DNA from: Bacteroidota bacterium
Lineage (GTDB): Bacteria > Bacteroidota > Ignavibacteria > Kapaibacteriales > UBA2268
Direction: 5' to 3'
Length of the DNA: 35,361 nucleotides
Assembly: GCA_009777815.1 (NCBI GenBank)
Contig: WRLB01000003.1
Location: 11,614-46,974, forward strand
Shown here: positions 16,558 through 24,565 of the stretch, in pieces
Layout of the letters: each line of letters starts with the position of its first letter
Position numbering within the stretch: position 1 is the stretch's first letter
Notes under the pieces: generated by a model
Told to the model about the DNA's origin: nothing
What the model saw: only the letters and a program-made list of their open reading frames with translations
Database searches by the model: none
Position numbers and translations under genes: made by a program

Positions 16558-17667
16558 ATGGAAAAACTTTTTAACCGTAGAAACTTTTTAGGAATTATAG
16601 GAACACTACCTTTCTTAAAAACAACAGCATTCTCACAAGAATTAGAAGAAAACAATATCAAAAATATAAAAGAAGAAACAGAAGTATTTCCAGCCGAAAT
16701 AGTTCCAACCACAAGCAAAACAACACCTAATTTAATAATTCCGCCAATACTAAAAAAAGGTGATACAGTAGCATTTACTGCTCCTGCCAGTCCAATAGGA
16801 AAAGGGCAAATTGCTAATTATACAAGATATTTTAAAGAAAAAGGATGCGAAATAATTATCGGCAATACCATCGCTAAACAAAAAAATAATTATAGATATT
16901 TTTCAGATTCAGATGAAAATAGAGCAGAAGAGTTTAATCAATTTATCGCTGACGAAAAAATTAAAGCAATTATTTGCGGGAGAGGTGGCTACGGAAGTAT
17001 GCGTATATTAAGATTTTTAGATTACGAAACATTAAAGAAAAATCCGAAAATTGTTATGGGATATAGCGATATTACTGCACTTTTGCTTGCTATATATAAG
17101 CAAACAGGAATCACAGCATACCACGGACCTGTTGCTTGTAGTAGATTGACAGCCGAGCATAAAAAGAACATTGACCAACTATTTTTTTCTGAAGAAGACA
17201 TAGAATATAAAATTCCTGATATGAAGTTTTTATCTTCCGATTCTAATGATTTGCAAATAAAAGGTCGCTTGCAAGGTGGCAATTTAACATTAGTAACTAC
17301 ATCGCTTGGCACTCCTTATGCAATAGATTTGTCGGATTCGCTATTTTTTATAGAAGATACTTCCGAGTTAGCACACAATATAGACAGAATGCTTGCTTCA
17401 TTACTAAATGCAGGCGAATTAGAAAAATGCAAAGCAATTTTAGTCGGCAAGATGAAAAACTTTTTTCAACGTGGAAATTTCAGCCCTAACAGGGCATTTA
17501 CTATTAGCGAGGTAATTGAGCAATATGCTGAAAAAGTAAATGTTCCTTGCATATACAATTTGCCTTTTGGTCACGTAGAATCACATTGTATTTTTCCGAT
17601 AGGAATGGAAGCAGAAATAGATACGAAATTAAAAAAAATAAATGTTTTTAGGAAAAAAAATAATTAA
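16558..17667 (+). CDS. S66-family LD-carboxypeptidase with Tat-like signal
   Basis: A 369-residue protein of the LdcA family (peptidase S66), which removes the terminal D-Ala from murein tetrapeptides during cell-wall recycling. Conserved segments are the N-terminal KKGDTVAFTAPASP, then ICGRGGYGSMRIL, and the nucleophile elbow GYSDITALL (near residue 166). ALLVG-like and FGH segments near the C-terminus (ILVGKMKNF, LPFGHVESH) should supply the catalytic Glu and His. The N-terminus NRRNFLGIIGTLPFLKTTAFSQ resembles a Tat signal with twin arginines, so this enzyme may act in the periplasm, while the well-known LdcA is cytoplasmic. A low-complexity linker (about 25-60) follows the signal. It begins 63 bases after lpxA and may be read with it. 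Confidence 0.87.
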   Translation: MEKLFNRRNFLGIIGTLPFLKTTAFSQELEENNIKNIKEETEVFPAEIVPTTSKTTPNLIIPPILKKGDTVAFTAPASPIGKGQIANYTRYFKEKGCEIIIGNTIAKQKNNYRYFSDSDENRAEEFNQFIADEKIKAIICGRGGYGSMRILRFLDYETLKKNPKIVMGYSDITALLLAIYKQTGITAYHGPVACSRLTAEHKKNIDQLFFSEEDIEYKIPDMKFLSSDSNDLQIKGRLQGGNLTLVTTSLGTPYAIDLSDSLFFIEDTSELAHNIDRMLASLLNAGELEKCKAILVGKMKNFFQRGNFSPNRAFTISEVIEQYAEKVNVPCIYNLPFGHVESHCIFPIGMEAEIDTKLKKINVFRKKNN

Positions 17668-17690
17668 AAAAAATGTATATGTTATCTCGC

Positions 17691-17706
17691 TAAAAACGTT
17701 ACTAAT
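17691..17706 (+). repeat. 16-base direct repeat, copy 1
   Basis: TAAAAACGTTACTAAT occurs here and again, in the same orientation, at 18916-18931, flanking most of the - strand surface gene between them. Confidence 0.6.
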
Positions 17707-17745
17707 CTGTCCTCCCGCACTCGTTTCAGCATCTCTACAAAACAA

Positions 17746-17835
17746 AACACGGGGGCAATCCCCCGTGTTAATTTACCACCCCTGCCCCTCCACAGGAGGG
17801 GAACTGTTCCACTCCCGTGGAGGGGCAGGGGTGGT
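17746..17835. repeat. Two GC-rich hairpins after LD-carboxypeptidase
   Basis: The first hairpin is AACACGGGGG-CAAT-CCCCCGTGTT (17746-17769). The second has 19-base perfect arms, ACCACCCCTGCCCCTCCAC (17775-17793) and its complement (17817-17835). Both are far richer in GC than the surrounding DNA. They lie in the convergent spacer and could stop transcription from both sides. The 216-base spacer also has a CTCGTTTCAGCATC half repeat near 17720. No gene is visible in it. Confidence 0.8.
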
Positions 17836-17883
17836 TATATATCTTGCCCTGCCAAATTTACTTCAGCATCACTTATTTACACC

Positions 17884-18984
17884 TTACTCTTGTGGCTTAA
17901 TTATTAGTCGCCCTTTCTTTATATTTACTTTGTTGATGTGAGTTGTATTACGGGGTATTATTTCTAATGTTCCTTGATAACCGCCTATGGAATAAAACTC
18001 TTGCATCTTTTCCTCTGTCATTTTGCGTGAAACATAAATCTTTGATGAACTCCCATTAAATGCATCCGCTTCTATAGTTTCTACGCTATTAAATGTAATA
18101 TCACCCGAACTCCCATTAAATGCCCCCGTTTGTATAGTTTCTACATCATTAAAAGTAATAGCACCCGAACTATTCTCAAATGCCCCCGTTTGTATAGTTT
18201 CTACATTATTAATAGTAATAGCACCCGAACTATTCTCAAATGCCCCCGTTCGTATAGTTCCTATATTATTAATAGTAATAGTACCCGAAGTCCCATTTCT
18301 TCCGGATATACTTATTACATTATTAATAGTAATATCACCTGAAGCATTCTCAAATACAGCCGCAGGTATATAATCTAAATTATTAAAGGTAATATTACCT
18401 GAACTATTCTCAAATGCGAACGATTCTATTAAATATACATCCTTAAAAGTAATATTACATACAGTCCCAGCAAATGCATAATTTCTTATATAAGTTATAT
18501 TACCAGCGGCTGTCACTGATGTTATACTAATATTATTCCTAAAAGCAGCATAAGGCAAAGGAACAGGAGGAACATCAATAGGTATATCTAATATGTCAGC
18601 AATTATTATCTCGCCTGAAATTGACGCTCCTGTCTCCGGTCCGCCGTTAATTAGGCAAGAACCAGCGGTGGTTCCATTTTGAGTGAAGGAAGTTATAATT
18701 GTTTCTGCATTAGCGTAAAAAAGCGGCGAAAAGCAAAAAATTAGGGCAAATAGCAAAAATTTGAGGCATTTCGCGTTAAATTTACGCGTTTCGCGTTGAT
18801 TTGAGGCGTTCCGCGTTGATTTGACGCGTTCCGCGTTGATTTGACGCGTTTCGCGTTGATTTGACGCGTTTCGCGTTAATTTGACGCGTTTCGCGTTAAT
18901 TTGACGCGTTTCGCGTAAAAACGTTACTAATTGAGAAATTTTCATTAGTCCCGTAAAATCTAATCTGTAATTTAAATACATCAT
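17884..18984 (-). CDS. BspA-like surface protein with 20-bp repeat leader
   Basis: A 366-residue predicted surface protein, paralogous to the 12594 gene. Shared text includes LINGGPETGASI versus TINGGPITGETI and ITSVTAAGNI. The N-terminal 73 residues are mostly encoded by a 20-base tandem repeat and read as basic 20-residue units (RETRQINAKRVKLTRNASNQ). They precede a hydrophobic core (FLLFALIFCFSPLFYANA). Solenoid repeats (about 175-320; AITINNVETIQTGAFENSSG) follow, then a short linker and the basic tail HINKVNIKKGRLIIKPQE. There is no B-repeat domain. Starts at 18984, 18981 or 18945 are all possible; the last would begin MKISQLVTFL. A TATTTTTG box on the - strand (19026-19033) lies upstream. 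Confidence 0.75.
   Translation of the reverse strand: MMYLNYRLDFTGLMKISQLVTFLRETRQINAKRVKLTRNASNQRETRQINAERVKSTRNASNQRETRKFNAKCLKFLLFALIFCFSPLFYANAETIITSFTQNGTTAGSCLINGGPETGASISGEIIIADILDIPIDVPPVPLPYAAFRNNISITSVTAAGNITYIRNYAFAGTVCNITFKDVYLIESFAFENSSGNITFNNLDYIPAAVFENASGDITINNVISISGRNGTSGTITINNIGTIRTGAFENSSGAITINNVETIQTGAFENSSGAITFNDVETIQTGAFNGSSGDITFNSVETIEADAFNGSSSKIYVSRKMTEEKMQEFYSIGGYQGTLEIIPRNTTHINKVNIKKGRLIIKPQE
18761..18916 (-). repeat. 20-bp tandem repeat in a surface-protein leader
   Basis: Nearly eight units of 20 bases, consensus TTGACGCGTTTCGCGTTGAT on the + strand. The five units nearest the start codon are almost identical, and those farther in are more diverged. Each unit contains ACGCG-TTT-CGCGT, a short inverted repeat. 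The repeat is open in the coding frame. Because 20 is not a multiple of three, gain or loss of one unit shifts the frame of the signal peptide. Confidence 0.9.
18916..18931 (+). repeat. 16-base direct repeat, copy 2
   Basis: Second copy of TAAAAACGTTACTAAT, directly next to the 20-bp tandem array and within the coding leader of the surface gene. The first copy is at 17691-17706. Confidence 0.6.
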
Positions 18985-19059
18985 TGTTATATCTTATTTT
19001 ATTATAGAAATCGTTTTAATAATTACAAAAATAACTTTTTTAAATGAAAAAAAAAATTT

Positions 19060-19725
19060 CTAATATATTCTTATTCCTTCTGTAAAATATTCTACATTTT
19101 CGGTAGTCACTTTAATTACAGCGATGCCCTTCGCTTTTGCTTCTTTCTCTGCTTCGGCATCAAAAAAAATGCCACCGACTCCTAAAATTATATTATAATT
19201 CTCGTATTCTTTAAAAAGTTTTCTAAAGTTTTCTAATTGTGTTGTTATAAGTTTTAATATATCTTTTTTTCGGACTTGGTATTTTGTTTCTATTATTCCA
19301 ATGGTATCCCCATTCGTTAGAACTATATCATATTCGCCTTCTAAATTAAGTAATTTTATTTTTCTTTTTTTATTCCTCTCTATATAGTAAAATTCTATTC
19401 CTGCGAATTTCATATCTCTTTCTAATGAATTATATATCATTTGCTCTGCCATTTTGCCATTACCTTCGGCTATTCCACCGATATTGCGAGTAAGTTCTTT
19501 TATTTTTTTATCGGTCTCGGCGGACCTTTTATCTGCAGCATCAGAATTTTTTTTAATTTGTTCAGAAACCTCTTTAATTTGTTTGTCGGTTTCGGCGGAC
19601 CTTCTATCTGCAGCATCAGAATTTTTTTTAATTTGTTCAGAAACCTCTTTTATTTTTTCATCAGTTTCTGCGAACATTTGCAATATGATTTCTGGGGTGT
19701 ATTTGATTTCTTCCATAATATACAT
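19060..19725 (-). CDS. Coiled-coil protein with PD-(D/E)XK nuclease-like domain
   Basis: A 221-residue protein. The first half is a coiled coil containing two near-identical 25-residue units (AETDKQIKEVSEQIKKNSDA plus ADRRS). The second half resembles the PD-(D/E)XK fold of DUF3782-type proteins: GEYDIVLTNGD is followed by IGIIETKYQVRKKD, giving Asp, Glu and Lys in the order D...ExK. Such proteins are common in cyanobacteria and Bacteroidota and are often inactive or of unknown role. There is no signal peptide, so it should be cytoplasmic. Two start codons, 19725 and 19716, are equally plausible. It is not next to a methyltransferase, so a restriction role is not supported by context. Confidence 0.7.
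   Translation of the reverse strand: MYIMEEIKYTPEIILQMFAETDEKIKEVSEQIKKNSDAADRRSAETDKQIKEVSEQIKKNSDAADKRSAETDKKIKELTRNIGGIAEGNGKMAEQMIYNSLERDMKFAGIEFYYIERNKKRKIKLLNLEGEYDIVLTNGDTIGIIETKYQVRKKDILKLITTQLENFRKLFKEYENYNIILGVGGIFFDAEAEKEAKAKGIAVIKVTTENVEYFTEGIRIY
19517..19666 (-). repeat. 75-bp tandem duplication in the coiled coil
   Basis: Two copies of a 75-base unit, nearly identical at DNA level, encode the 25-residue coiled-coil repeat. The conserved DNA (TCGGCGGACCTT, then TCTGCAGCATCAGAA) points to a recent duplication. Confidence 0.8.
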
Positions 19726-19801
19726 TTAATTTTTTACGAAAATAAGAAAAATAACAGAAATAAAACAATTTTTATTTTTTTAGAAAAAAAATATTTTTTC
19801 T

Positions 19802-19871
19802 TGTCATACCGAACTTATTTCGGAATCCCCTAATTAATATTAGTAGATGCTGAAATAAATTCAGTATGACA
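19802..19871. repeat. Near-complete dispersed element with inverted ends
   Basis: TGTCATACCGAACTTATTTCGG at the left and CTGAAATAAATTCAGTATGACA at the right are imperfect inverted copies about 25 bases long, separated by an AT-rich middle. The ends TGTCATAC/GTATGACA match exactly. This is the most complete copy of the palindromic family in the window and shows its likely full form. It lies between the nuclease-like gene and coaBC. Confidence 0.8.
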
Positions 19872-19931
19872 TATAAAACTTCCTGTGTTTTTATTATATT
19901 TGCATTTTTAATAGCAAAATTATTGAATGTA

Positions 19932-21137
19932 ATGTTAAATAAAAAAAGAATACTGCTCGGAATTACTGGTTCCATAGCAACTTATAAAACACCTATACTT
20001 GTCCGAGAACTACAAAAAAAAGGTGCTGAAGTTCATATTGTTGCCACGCCATCGGCATTAGAGTTCGCCTCAAAACTTGTATTAAGTAATCTAACACATA
20101 ATGAAATTATATCAGATATTTTTGCAAATGACTTGCAATGTAAAGGTGCGTGGCATATAGAATTAGCAAATTGGTGCGATATGATGCTAATTGCACCTTG
20201 CTCGGCTACAACTTTATCAAAACTTGCAACAGGCAATGCAGATAATCCTGTGTCGTGTTTAGCACTTGCGATGCCGACTAACAAACCTTTAATTATTGCT
20301 CCTGCGATGGATTTTGTAATGTATGAAAATCAAGCAACAAAAAACAACATTGATATTTTGAAAAACAGAAATGTAAACTTTATAGAGCCAGAAATAGGCG
20401 AACTTGCAAGTGGTTTAGTAGGAAAAGGTAGGTTGCCTGATTACGATGTAATAATTTCGCATATAGAAAATGTTTTTGATAATAAATTATCGGGATTTAA
20501 TGTGCTAATAACTGCAGGTGGGACGCATGAAAAAATAGATGATGTTAGATTTATTTCTAATAATTCGTCAGGTAAGATGGGCTATGCAATTGCAGAAGTA
20601 TGTGTTTCAATGGGAGCAAATGTTACTTTAATTTCAGCAAACGTAAATCTAAAAAAAATAAATGTCAATAATTTTATTGAAGTAAGTTCTGCAAACGAAA
20701 TGTTTGAGGCAACAAAAAAACATTATGAAAATAAAGATATAATTATTATGTGTGCTGCTATTTCAGATTACACACCTGAAAGTTATGTTCAAGGAAAAAT
20801 AAAAAAAGATTCTGAAGAATTAGTAATTAAGTTAAAACGGACAGAAGATATTTTAAAATGGTTAGGAACTAATAGAACAAATAAAAACAAGGTTATTGTT
20901 GGTTTTGCATTAGAGACAAGCAATAATGTAGAACTCGCAAAAATGAAACTAAACAATAAAAAATGTGATATGCTTGTGCTTAATTCAATTTACGGAGAGC
21001 AATCAGGTTTTGGTAGCGATTACAATACGATTACAATTTTAGATAAAAATAATAACATTAATATATACGAACCAATGCCAAAATTTAATTGTGCCAAAAT
21101 TATAATTGATAATATTGAGAAATTTTTACTGAAATGA
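19932..21137 (+). CDS. coaBC: Phosphopantothenoylcysteine decarboxylase/synthetase
   Basis: A 401-residue bifunctional enzyme that joins cysteine to 4'-phosphopantothenate and decarboxylates the product, in coenzyme A synthesis. The N-terminal flavoprotein domain (CoaC) starts KKRILLGITGSIATYK and has the His in AWHIELANWCD and the PAMDFVMYEN segment. The CoaB domain starts about residue 190 with VLITAGGTHEKIDDVRFISN and NSSGKMGYAIAE, and later has IIMCAAISDYTPE. The start at 19932 is chosen because a longer in-frame start at 19866 lies inside a dispersed repeat and would put extra sequence before the normal N-terminus. A TATATTTG box near 19895 supports this choice. Confidence 0.95.
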   Translation: MLNKKRILLGITGSIATYKTPILVRELQKKGAEVHIVATPSALEFASKLVLSNLTHNEIISDIFANDLQCKGAWHIELANWCDMMLIAPCSATTLSKLATGNADNPVSCLALAMPTNKPLIIAPAMDFVMYENQATKNNIDILKNRNVNFIEPEIGELASGLVGKGRLPDYDVIISHIENVFDNKLSGFNVLITAGGTHEKIDDVRFISNNSSGKMGYAIAEVCVSMGANVTLISANVNLKKINVNNFIEVSSANEMFEATKKHYENKDIIIMCAAISDYTPESYVQGKIKKDSEELVIKLKRTEDILKWLGTNRTNKNKVIVGFALETSNNVELAKMKLNNKKCDMLVLNSIYGEQSGFGSDYNTITILDKNNNINIYEPMPKFNCAKIIIDNIEKFLLK

Positions 21138-21196
21138 TTAAAATAATAACAAAAATGTTATTATATTTGCAAAACTTTTCTTAAATAAATAACATT

Positions 21197-22228
21197 ATGA
21201 ACGATAATTTTGATTATAAAAATGAATTTGAACGTTTACAAACTTATATAAACTCTTATTTTAATAAGTTCTTTTCTAAATATCGCAACAAAAATATAAA
21301 ACTATATGATGCATTTGAATATGCAATAAATGGTGGCGGGAAAAGAATTAGACCCATATTAACTATGATTACCGCTGCTGCAATAGGTAATGAACCCGAA
21401 AATGCTGTTACGCCTGCATTAGCAATAGAAATTCTCCACAATTTTACTTTACTACACGATGATATAATGGATAACGCTTCTATTAGACACGGACAGCCAA
21501 GTGTTCATAAAAAATGGAATTCTGATATTGCTATTTTGAGTGGCGATATGATGATTGGATATGCTTACACAATATTATATTATGATTGGTATTATAAAAC
21601 AGCGGATGATGCTCCGATGTTACACGTTAAACTTTCATTAATTAATACTTTAACCGAAGCACTAATAAAAGTATGCGAAGGACAAGAATTAGATACTAAT
21701 TTTAATACTGCAATATCGGTTTCAATGGATGATTATTTGAAAATGGTAGAATTAAAAACTTCTGCACTTTTATGTTGTGCTGTTCAGATGGGAGCAGAAA
21801 TATCTGAAGCTAATTTTGAAACACAATCTGCCTTAAACAATTATGCACTTTATCTTGGAATTGCATTTCAAATACAAGATGATATGCTTGATTTTAACGC
21901 AAATAATATTAAGTTCGGCAAAAAATTAGGACAAGATGCTTTTGAAAATAAAAAAACATTTCCTATAATTAAAGCAAAAGAATTAGCAACAGATAAGGCA
22001 GATATTGATTTTATAAACAGATATTATCAAAATAAAATTAGCATTACAGATAACGATGTAAATACATTTATTCAGATATTTAATAAACTAAATATACCTG
22101 AAATTGCAGAAAATACTATTACGTCCTACATAGAAAAATCTAAACAATACCTTTCTATACTTCCTAAAAATAATTATACTGAAATGTTATATTGGTTTTT
22201 ATATTATATATTAAAAAGAGAGTATTAG
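21197..22228 (+). CDS. Polyprenyl diphosphate synthase
   Basis: A 343-residue trans-prenyltransferase that extends allylic diphosphates with isopentenyl diphosphate. Both aspartate-rich motifs are present: DDIMD near residue 88 (LLHDDIMDNASIRHGQ) and DDMLD near residue 228 (FQIQDDMLDFNAN). GGGKRIRP near residue 38 binds substrate. Length and motifs fit the group that makes farnesyl, geranylgeranyl or longer quinone side chains. Chain length cannot be decided from the sequence by eye. It follows coaBC after 59 bases, with its own TATATTTG box near 21163. Confidence 0.9.
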   Translation: MNDNFDYKNEFERLQTYINSYFNKFFSKYRNKNIKLYDAFEYAINGGGKRIRPILTMITAAAIGNEPENAVTPALAIEILHNFTLLHDDIMDNASIRHGQPSVHKKWNSDIAILSGDMMIGYAYTILYYDWYYKTADDAPMLHVKLSLINTLTEALIKVCEGQELDTNFNTAISVSMDDYLKMVELKTSALLCCAVQMGAEISEANFETQSALNNYALYLGIAFQIQDDMLDFNANNIKFGKKLGQDAFENKKTFPIIKAKELATDKADIDFINRYYQNKISITDNDVNTFIQIFNKLNIPEIAENTITSYIEKSKQYLSILPKNNYTEMLYWFLYYILKREY

Positions 22229-22267
22229 AAATTTTACTCGCAATTAACAACTTTTTACATCTACTTT

Positions 22268-22346
22268 AACACGGGGGCTTGCCCCCGTGATAATTTTTAC
22301 TCATATTTAACTAAATAAGGTGATTCCGAAACGAGTTCGGAATGAC
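22268..22346. repeat. GC-rich hairpin followed by a dispersed palindrome
   Basis: AACACGGGGGCTTGCCCCCGTGA (22268-22290) is a perfect short hairpin, also found near 13960 and 17746. It is followed by GATTCCGAAACGAGTTCGGAATGACA (22321-22346), a copy of the dispersed family. They fill the convergent spacer after the prenyl synthase gene and may end transcription from both sides. Confidence 0.75.
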
Positions 22347-22368
22347 AAAATATGGAAATTCTAATTTT

Positions 22369-22917
22369 TTAAAGGTTAGCACACATTAGTTCGTCATATA
22401 TTTTGCATTGCCATTCGGGATAATCTTGTGATTCGCATTTAACTTTACCAACATAATTATTAAAATAAATAACTAATGTAGGAACGCGACAAACTTCATT
22501 AGGAAAATTATTTTCCCATTTTTGCATTGCGTCAAAAGGTTCTGCTTTAGTGCGATTTAATCCATAAATAATAATATCATTTTCGTTTATTCCTGCTTCT
22601 TTTAGAAATTTTATAATTTTTGGCAGTTGCGTTGCACAATCTGCGTGGCACCAATTTGAAGCATAAATTTCAAATTTTATATCAGCGTTTGAATGCTCAT
22701 CTATAAAAGTTGATAATGTTTTAACGCAAGCACTATCAGGTAAATAATCGGATGCGGAATGGTCTTTCCAACCCGATTTTTTTTGCCATTCCGTCCAGGT
22801 AAATGTCCCTACAATATCAGGATTTCCATTATCTACGGGCTTGTTACAATATATTAACATACCGAAACAAAATATTGCAACGATAATTGATAAGAAAGTT
22901 TTTTTACACATATACAT
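22369..22917 (-). CDS. Thioredoxin-fold exported protein with CxxxC motif
   Basis: A 182-residue exported protein. The N-terminus is a signal peptide that could be a lipoprotein signal (LIYCNK, Cys24), though Tyr before the Cys is not ideal. The central part has a thioredoxin-like layout: FEIYASNWCHADC, then a helix (ATQLPKIIKFL), then RVPTLVIYFNN with the expected cis-Pro. The usual CxxC is replaced by Cys-His-Ala-Asp-Cys. Three more cysteines lie in the C-terminal 25 residues. It may act in thiol exchange in the periplasm. The partner is unknown, and the changed motif makes the activity uncertain. nfu lies 47 bases upstream on the same strand, so they may be co-transcribed. Confidence 0.7.
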   Translation of the reverse strand: MYMCKKTFLSIIVAIFCFGMLIYCNKPVDNGNPDIVGTFTWTEWQKKSGWKDHSASDYLPDSACVKTLSTFIDEHSNADIKFEIYASNWCHADCATQLPKIIKFLKEAGINENDIIIYGLNRTKAEPFDAMQKWENNFPNEVCRVPTLVIYFNNYVGKVKCESQDYPEWQCKIYDELMCANL

Positions 22918-22964
22918 AATATTTTATATATTTTTCGTTCTTAAATTTTTTGTTTATAACAAAA

Positions 22965-23207
22965 TTACATTGCTAATCTAACTTCCGAAATAGCAGGAAT
23001 TTTTTCTTTTAATATCCTTTCTACTCCGCCTTTAAGAGTATGTGCAGCGCCCATACATCCTGCACACGCACCGCCTAATGTAACATAAACGATACCATTT
23101 TCATCAATGCTATCTAATTCTATATGCCCGCCATCTGCATTAATAAACGGCTTAATATCTTTTTCTATGATGTTATAAACTTGTTTAAATAATTCTTCTG
23201 AATCCAT
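22965..23207 (-). CDS. NifU C-terminal domain (Nfu) Fe-S carrier
   Basis: An 80-residue stand-alone Nfu domain that carries a labile [4Fe-4S] cluster to target proteins. The pattern is complete: IKPFINADGGHIELDS near the start and the cluster ligands CAGC in LGGACAGCMGAAHTLKGG. There are no extra domains. With sufU at 1442 it covers scaffold and carrier steps of Fe-S assembly. It is divergently transcribed from ruvB. Confidence 0.93.
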   Translation of the reverse strand: MDSEELFKQVYNIIEKDIKPFINADGGHIELDSIDENGIVYVTLGGACAGCMGAAHTLKGGVERILKEKIPAISEVRLAM

Positions 23208-23235
23208 AATTTTTAAAAAGTTAATTATAAAAATA

Positions 23236-23277
23236 CAAATATAAGAAAAAATAATAAAAAAAAATAAATTATATTTG
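23236..23277. promoter_or_regulatory. Divergent promoters of nfu and ruvB
   Basis: On the - strand TATATTTG (23236-23243) lies 28 bases before nfu. On the + strand TATATTTG (23270-23277) lies 38 bases before ruvB. The two -7 boxes are back to back in a 108-base spacer. Confidence 0.55.
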
Positions 23278-23315
23278 CAAATAAAAAATATTAATTTTAG
23301 GTTATTAACATATAT

Positions 23316-24335
23316 ATGGAACGTGCTTCTGATATAACTAATGCTGAAAAAAATAAAGATGATGTAGATATAACACTACGTCCCAATTCATTTAATGAAT
23401 TTATAGGACAAAAAGAAATTGTTGATAATCTAAATATATGGATTACTGCTGCTAAAAAACGTAATGAAGCATTAGACCATATATTATTAACAGGTCCACC
23501 AGGACTCGGCAAAACAACTTTAAGTTTAATAATTGCTAAAGAAATGAAATCAGGTATTAGCAAAACATCTGGTCCCGCTTTAGAAAAACCCGCCGACCTT
23601 GCAGGAATTTTAACTAATCTTAATGAAGGTGATATATTGTTTATTGATGAAATACATCGTCTTTCTACTAATGTTGAGGAATATTTATATTCTGCGATGG
23701 AAGATTTTCATTTAGATATAATGATTGATGCTGGACCTTCGGCAAGAACGTTGCAACTTAAACTTCCCCGATTTACTCTTGTTGGTGCTACTACGCGGAC
23801 GGGACTGCTAACAGCACCTTTGCGTAGTCGGTTCGGTATTAATGAAAGATTAGATTATTACTCGCCTGATGATTTAATGATTGTAGTTTTGCGTTCTGCG
23901 AAGATATTAAATGTTATTATTAATGATGAAGGTGCCTATGAAATTGCATCACGTAGCCGTGGAACACCAAGAATTGCTAATCGTATTCTGAATCGCACCC
24001 GCGATTACGCACAAGTAAAAGGCGATGGCACAATAGATAAAAAAATTGCAGAACTCGCTCTTCAAGCACTAAAAGTAGATAGTTATGGTTTGGATGAAAT
24101 GGATAAAAAAATATTAACTAATATAATAGAAAAATTTAATGGTGGTCCTGTTGGCTTATCTACTATTGCAACTGCTGTCGGTGAAGATACAGGAACAATA
24201 GAAGAGGTTTATGAACCATTTTTGATACAGCAAGGATTTATGATGCGAACCCCACGAGGAAGGACAGTTACTAATAAATGTCGCGAATATTTTAATTACC
24301 CTATTGATAACGACAATAAAGATTTATTTTTGTAA
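23316..24335 (+). CDS. ruvB: Holliday junction branch-migration helicase RuvB
   Basis: A 339-residue AAA+ motor that works with RuvA and RuvC to resolve recombination junctions. It has the start [19 protein letters not shown], Walker [10 protein letters not shown] (near residue 58), Walker [10 protein letters not shown] and sensor 1 GATTRTG. The arginine-finger region TAPLRSRFG follows. The C-terminal winged helix (about 255-330) includes [10 protein letters not shown] and [16 protein letters not shown]. Length is normal. ruvA and ruvC are not in the window. Confidence 0.97.
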   Translation: MERASDITNAEKNKDDVDITLRPNSFNEFIGQKEIVDNLNIWITAAKKRNEALDHILLTGPPGLGKTTLSLIIAKEMKSGISKTSGPALEKPADLAGILTNLNEGDILFIDEIHRLSTNVEEYLYSAMEDFHLDIMIDAGPSARTLQLKLPRFTLVGATTRTGLLTAPLRSRFGINERLDYYSPDDLMIVVLRSAKILNVIINDEGAYEIASRSRGTPRIANRILNRTRDYAQVKGDGTIDKKIAELALQALKVDSYGLDEMDKKILTNIIEKFNGGPVGLSTIATAVGEDTGTIEEVYEPFLIQQGFMMRTPRGRTVTNKCREYFNYPIDNDNKDLFL

Positions 24336-24565
24336 GAAAAAACATAATTTATACCTGTTGTGCATTACTCTTTTTTTTAATATTTCTTTCAGATATTTAG
24401 TTAAAAATATTTTATTATTTTTTGTTAAAGATTTGCTTACATAAATGTATGTTTTACAAAAATACGTTTTTTATAATAAATATAATATTTTTGGGACTGA
24501 TATTTTATAAAGATTATAAGATAGTGGTGACATATTAGCATAAAATACAAATATAAAACAAGCAT

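Noticed and set aside
17642-17941. 99-residue open frame after the LD-carboxypeptidase
   Set aside because: It runs through two GC-rich hairpins and palindromic repeats, has no protein-like pattern, and overlaps the end of the surface gene on the other strand.
18761-18916. Possible CRISPR array
   Set aside because: The 20-base units follow each other with no unique spacers, and they are open in the coding frame of a surface gene.
19866-19931. Longer N-terminus of CoaBC
   Set aside because: The extra residues come from the end of a dispersed repeat and a promoter box, and CoaBC normally begins near KKRILLGITG.
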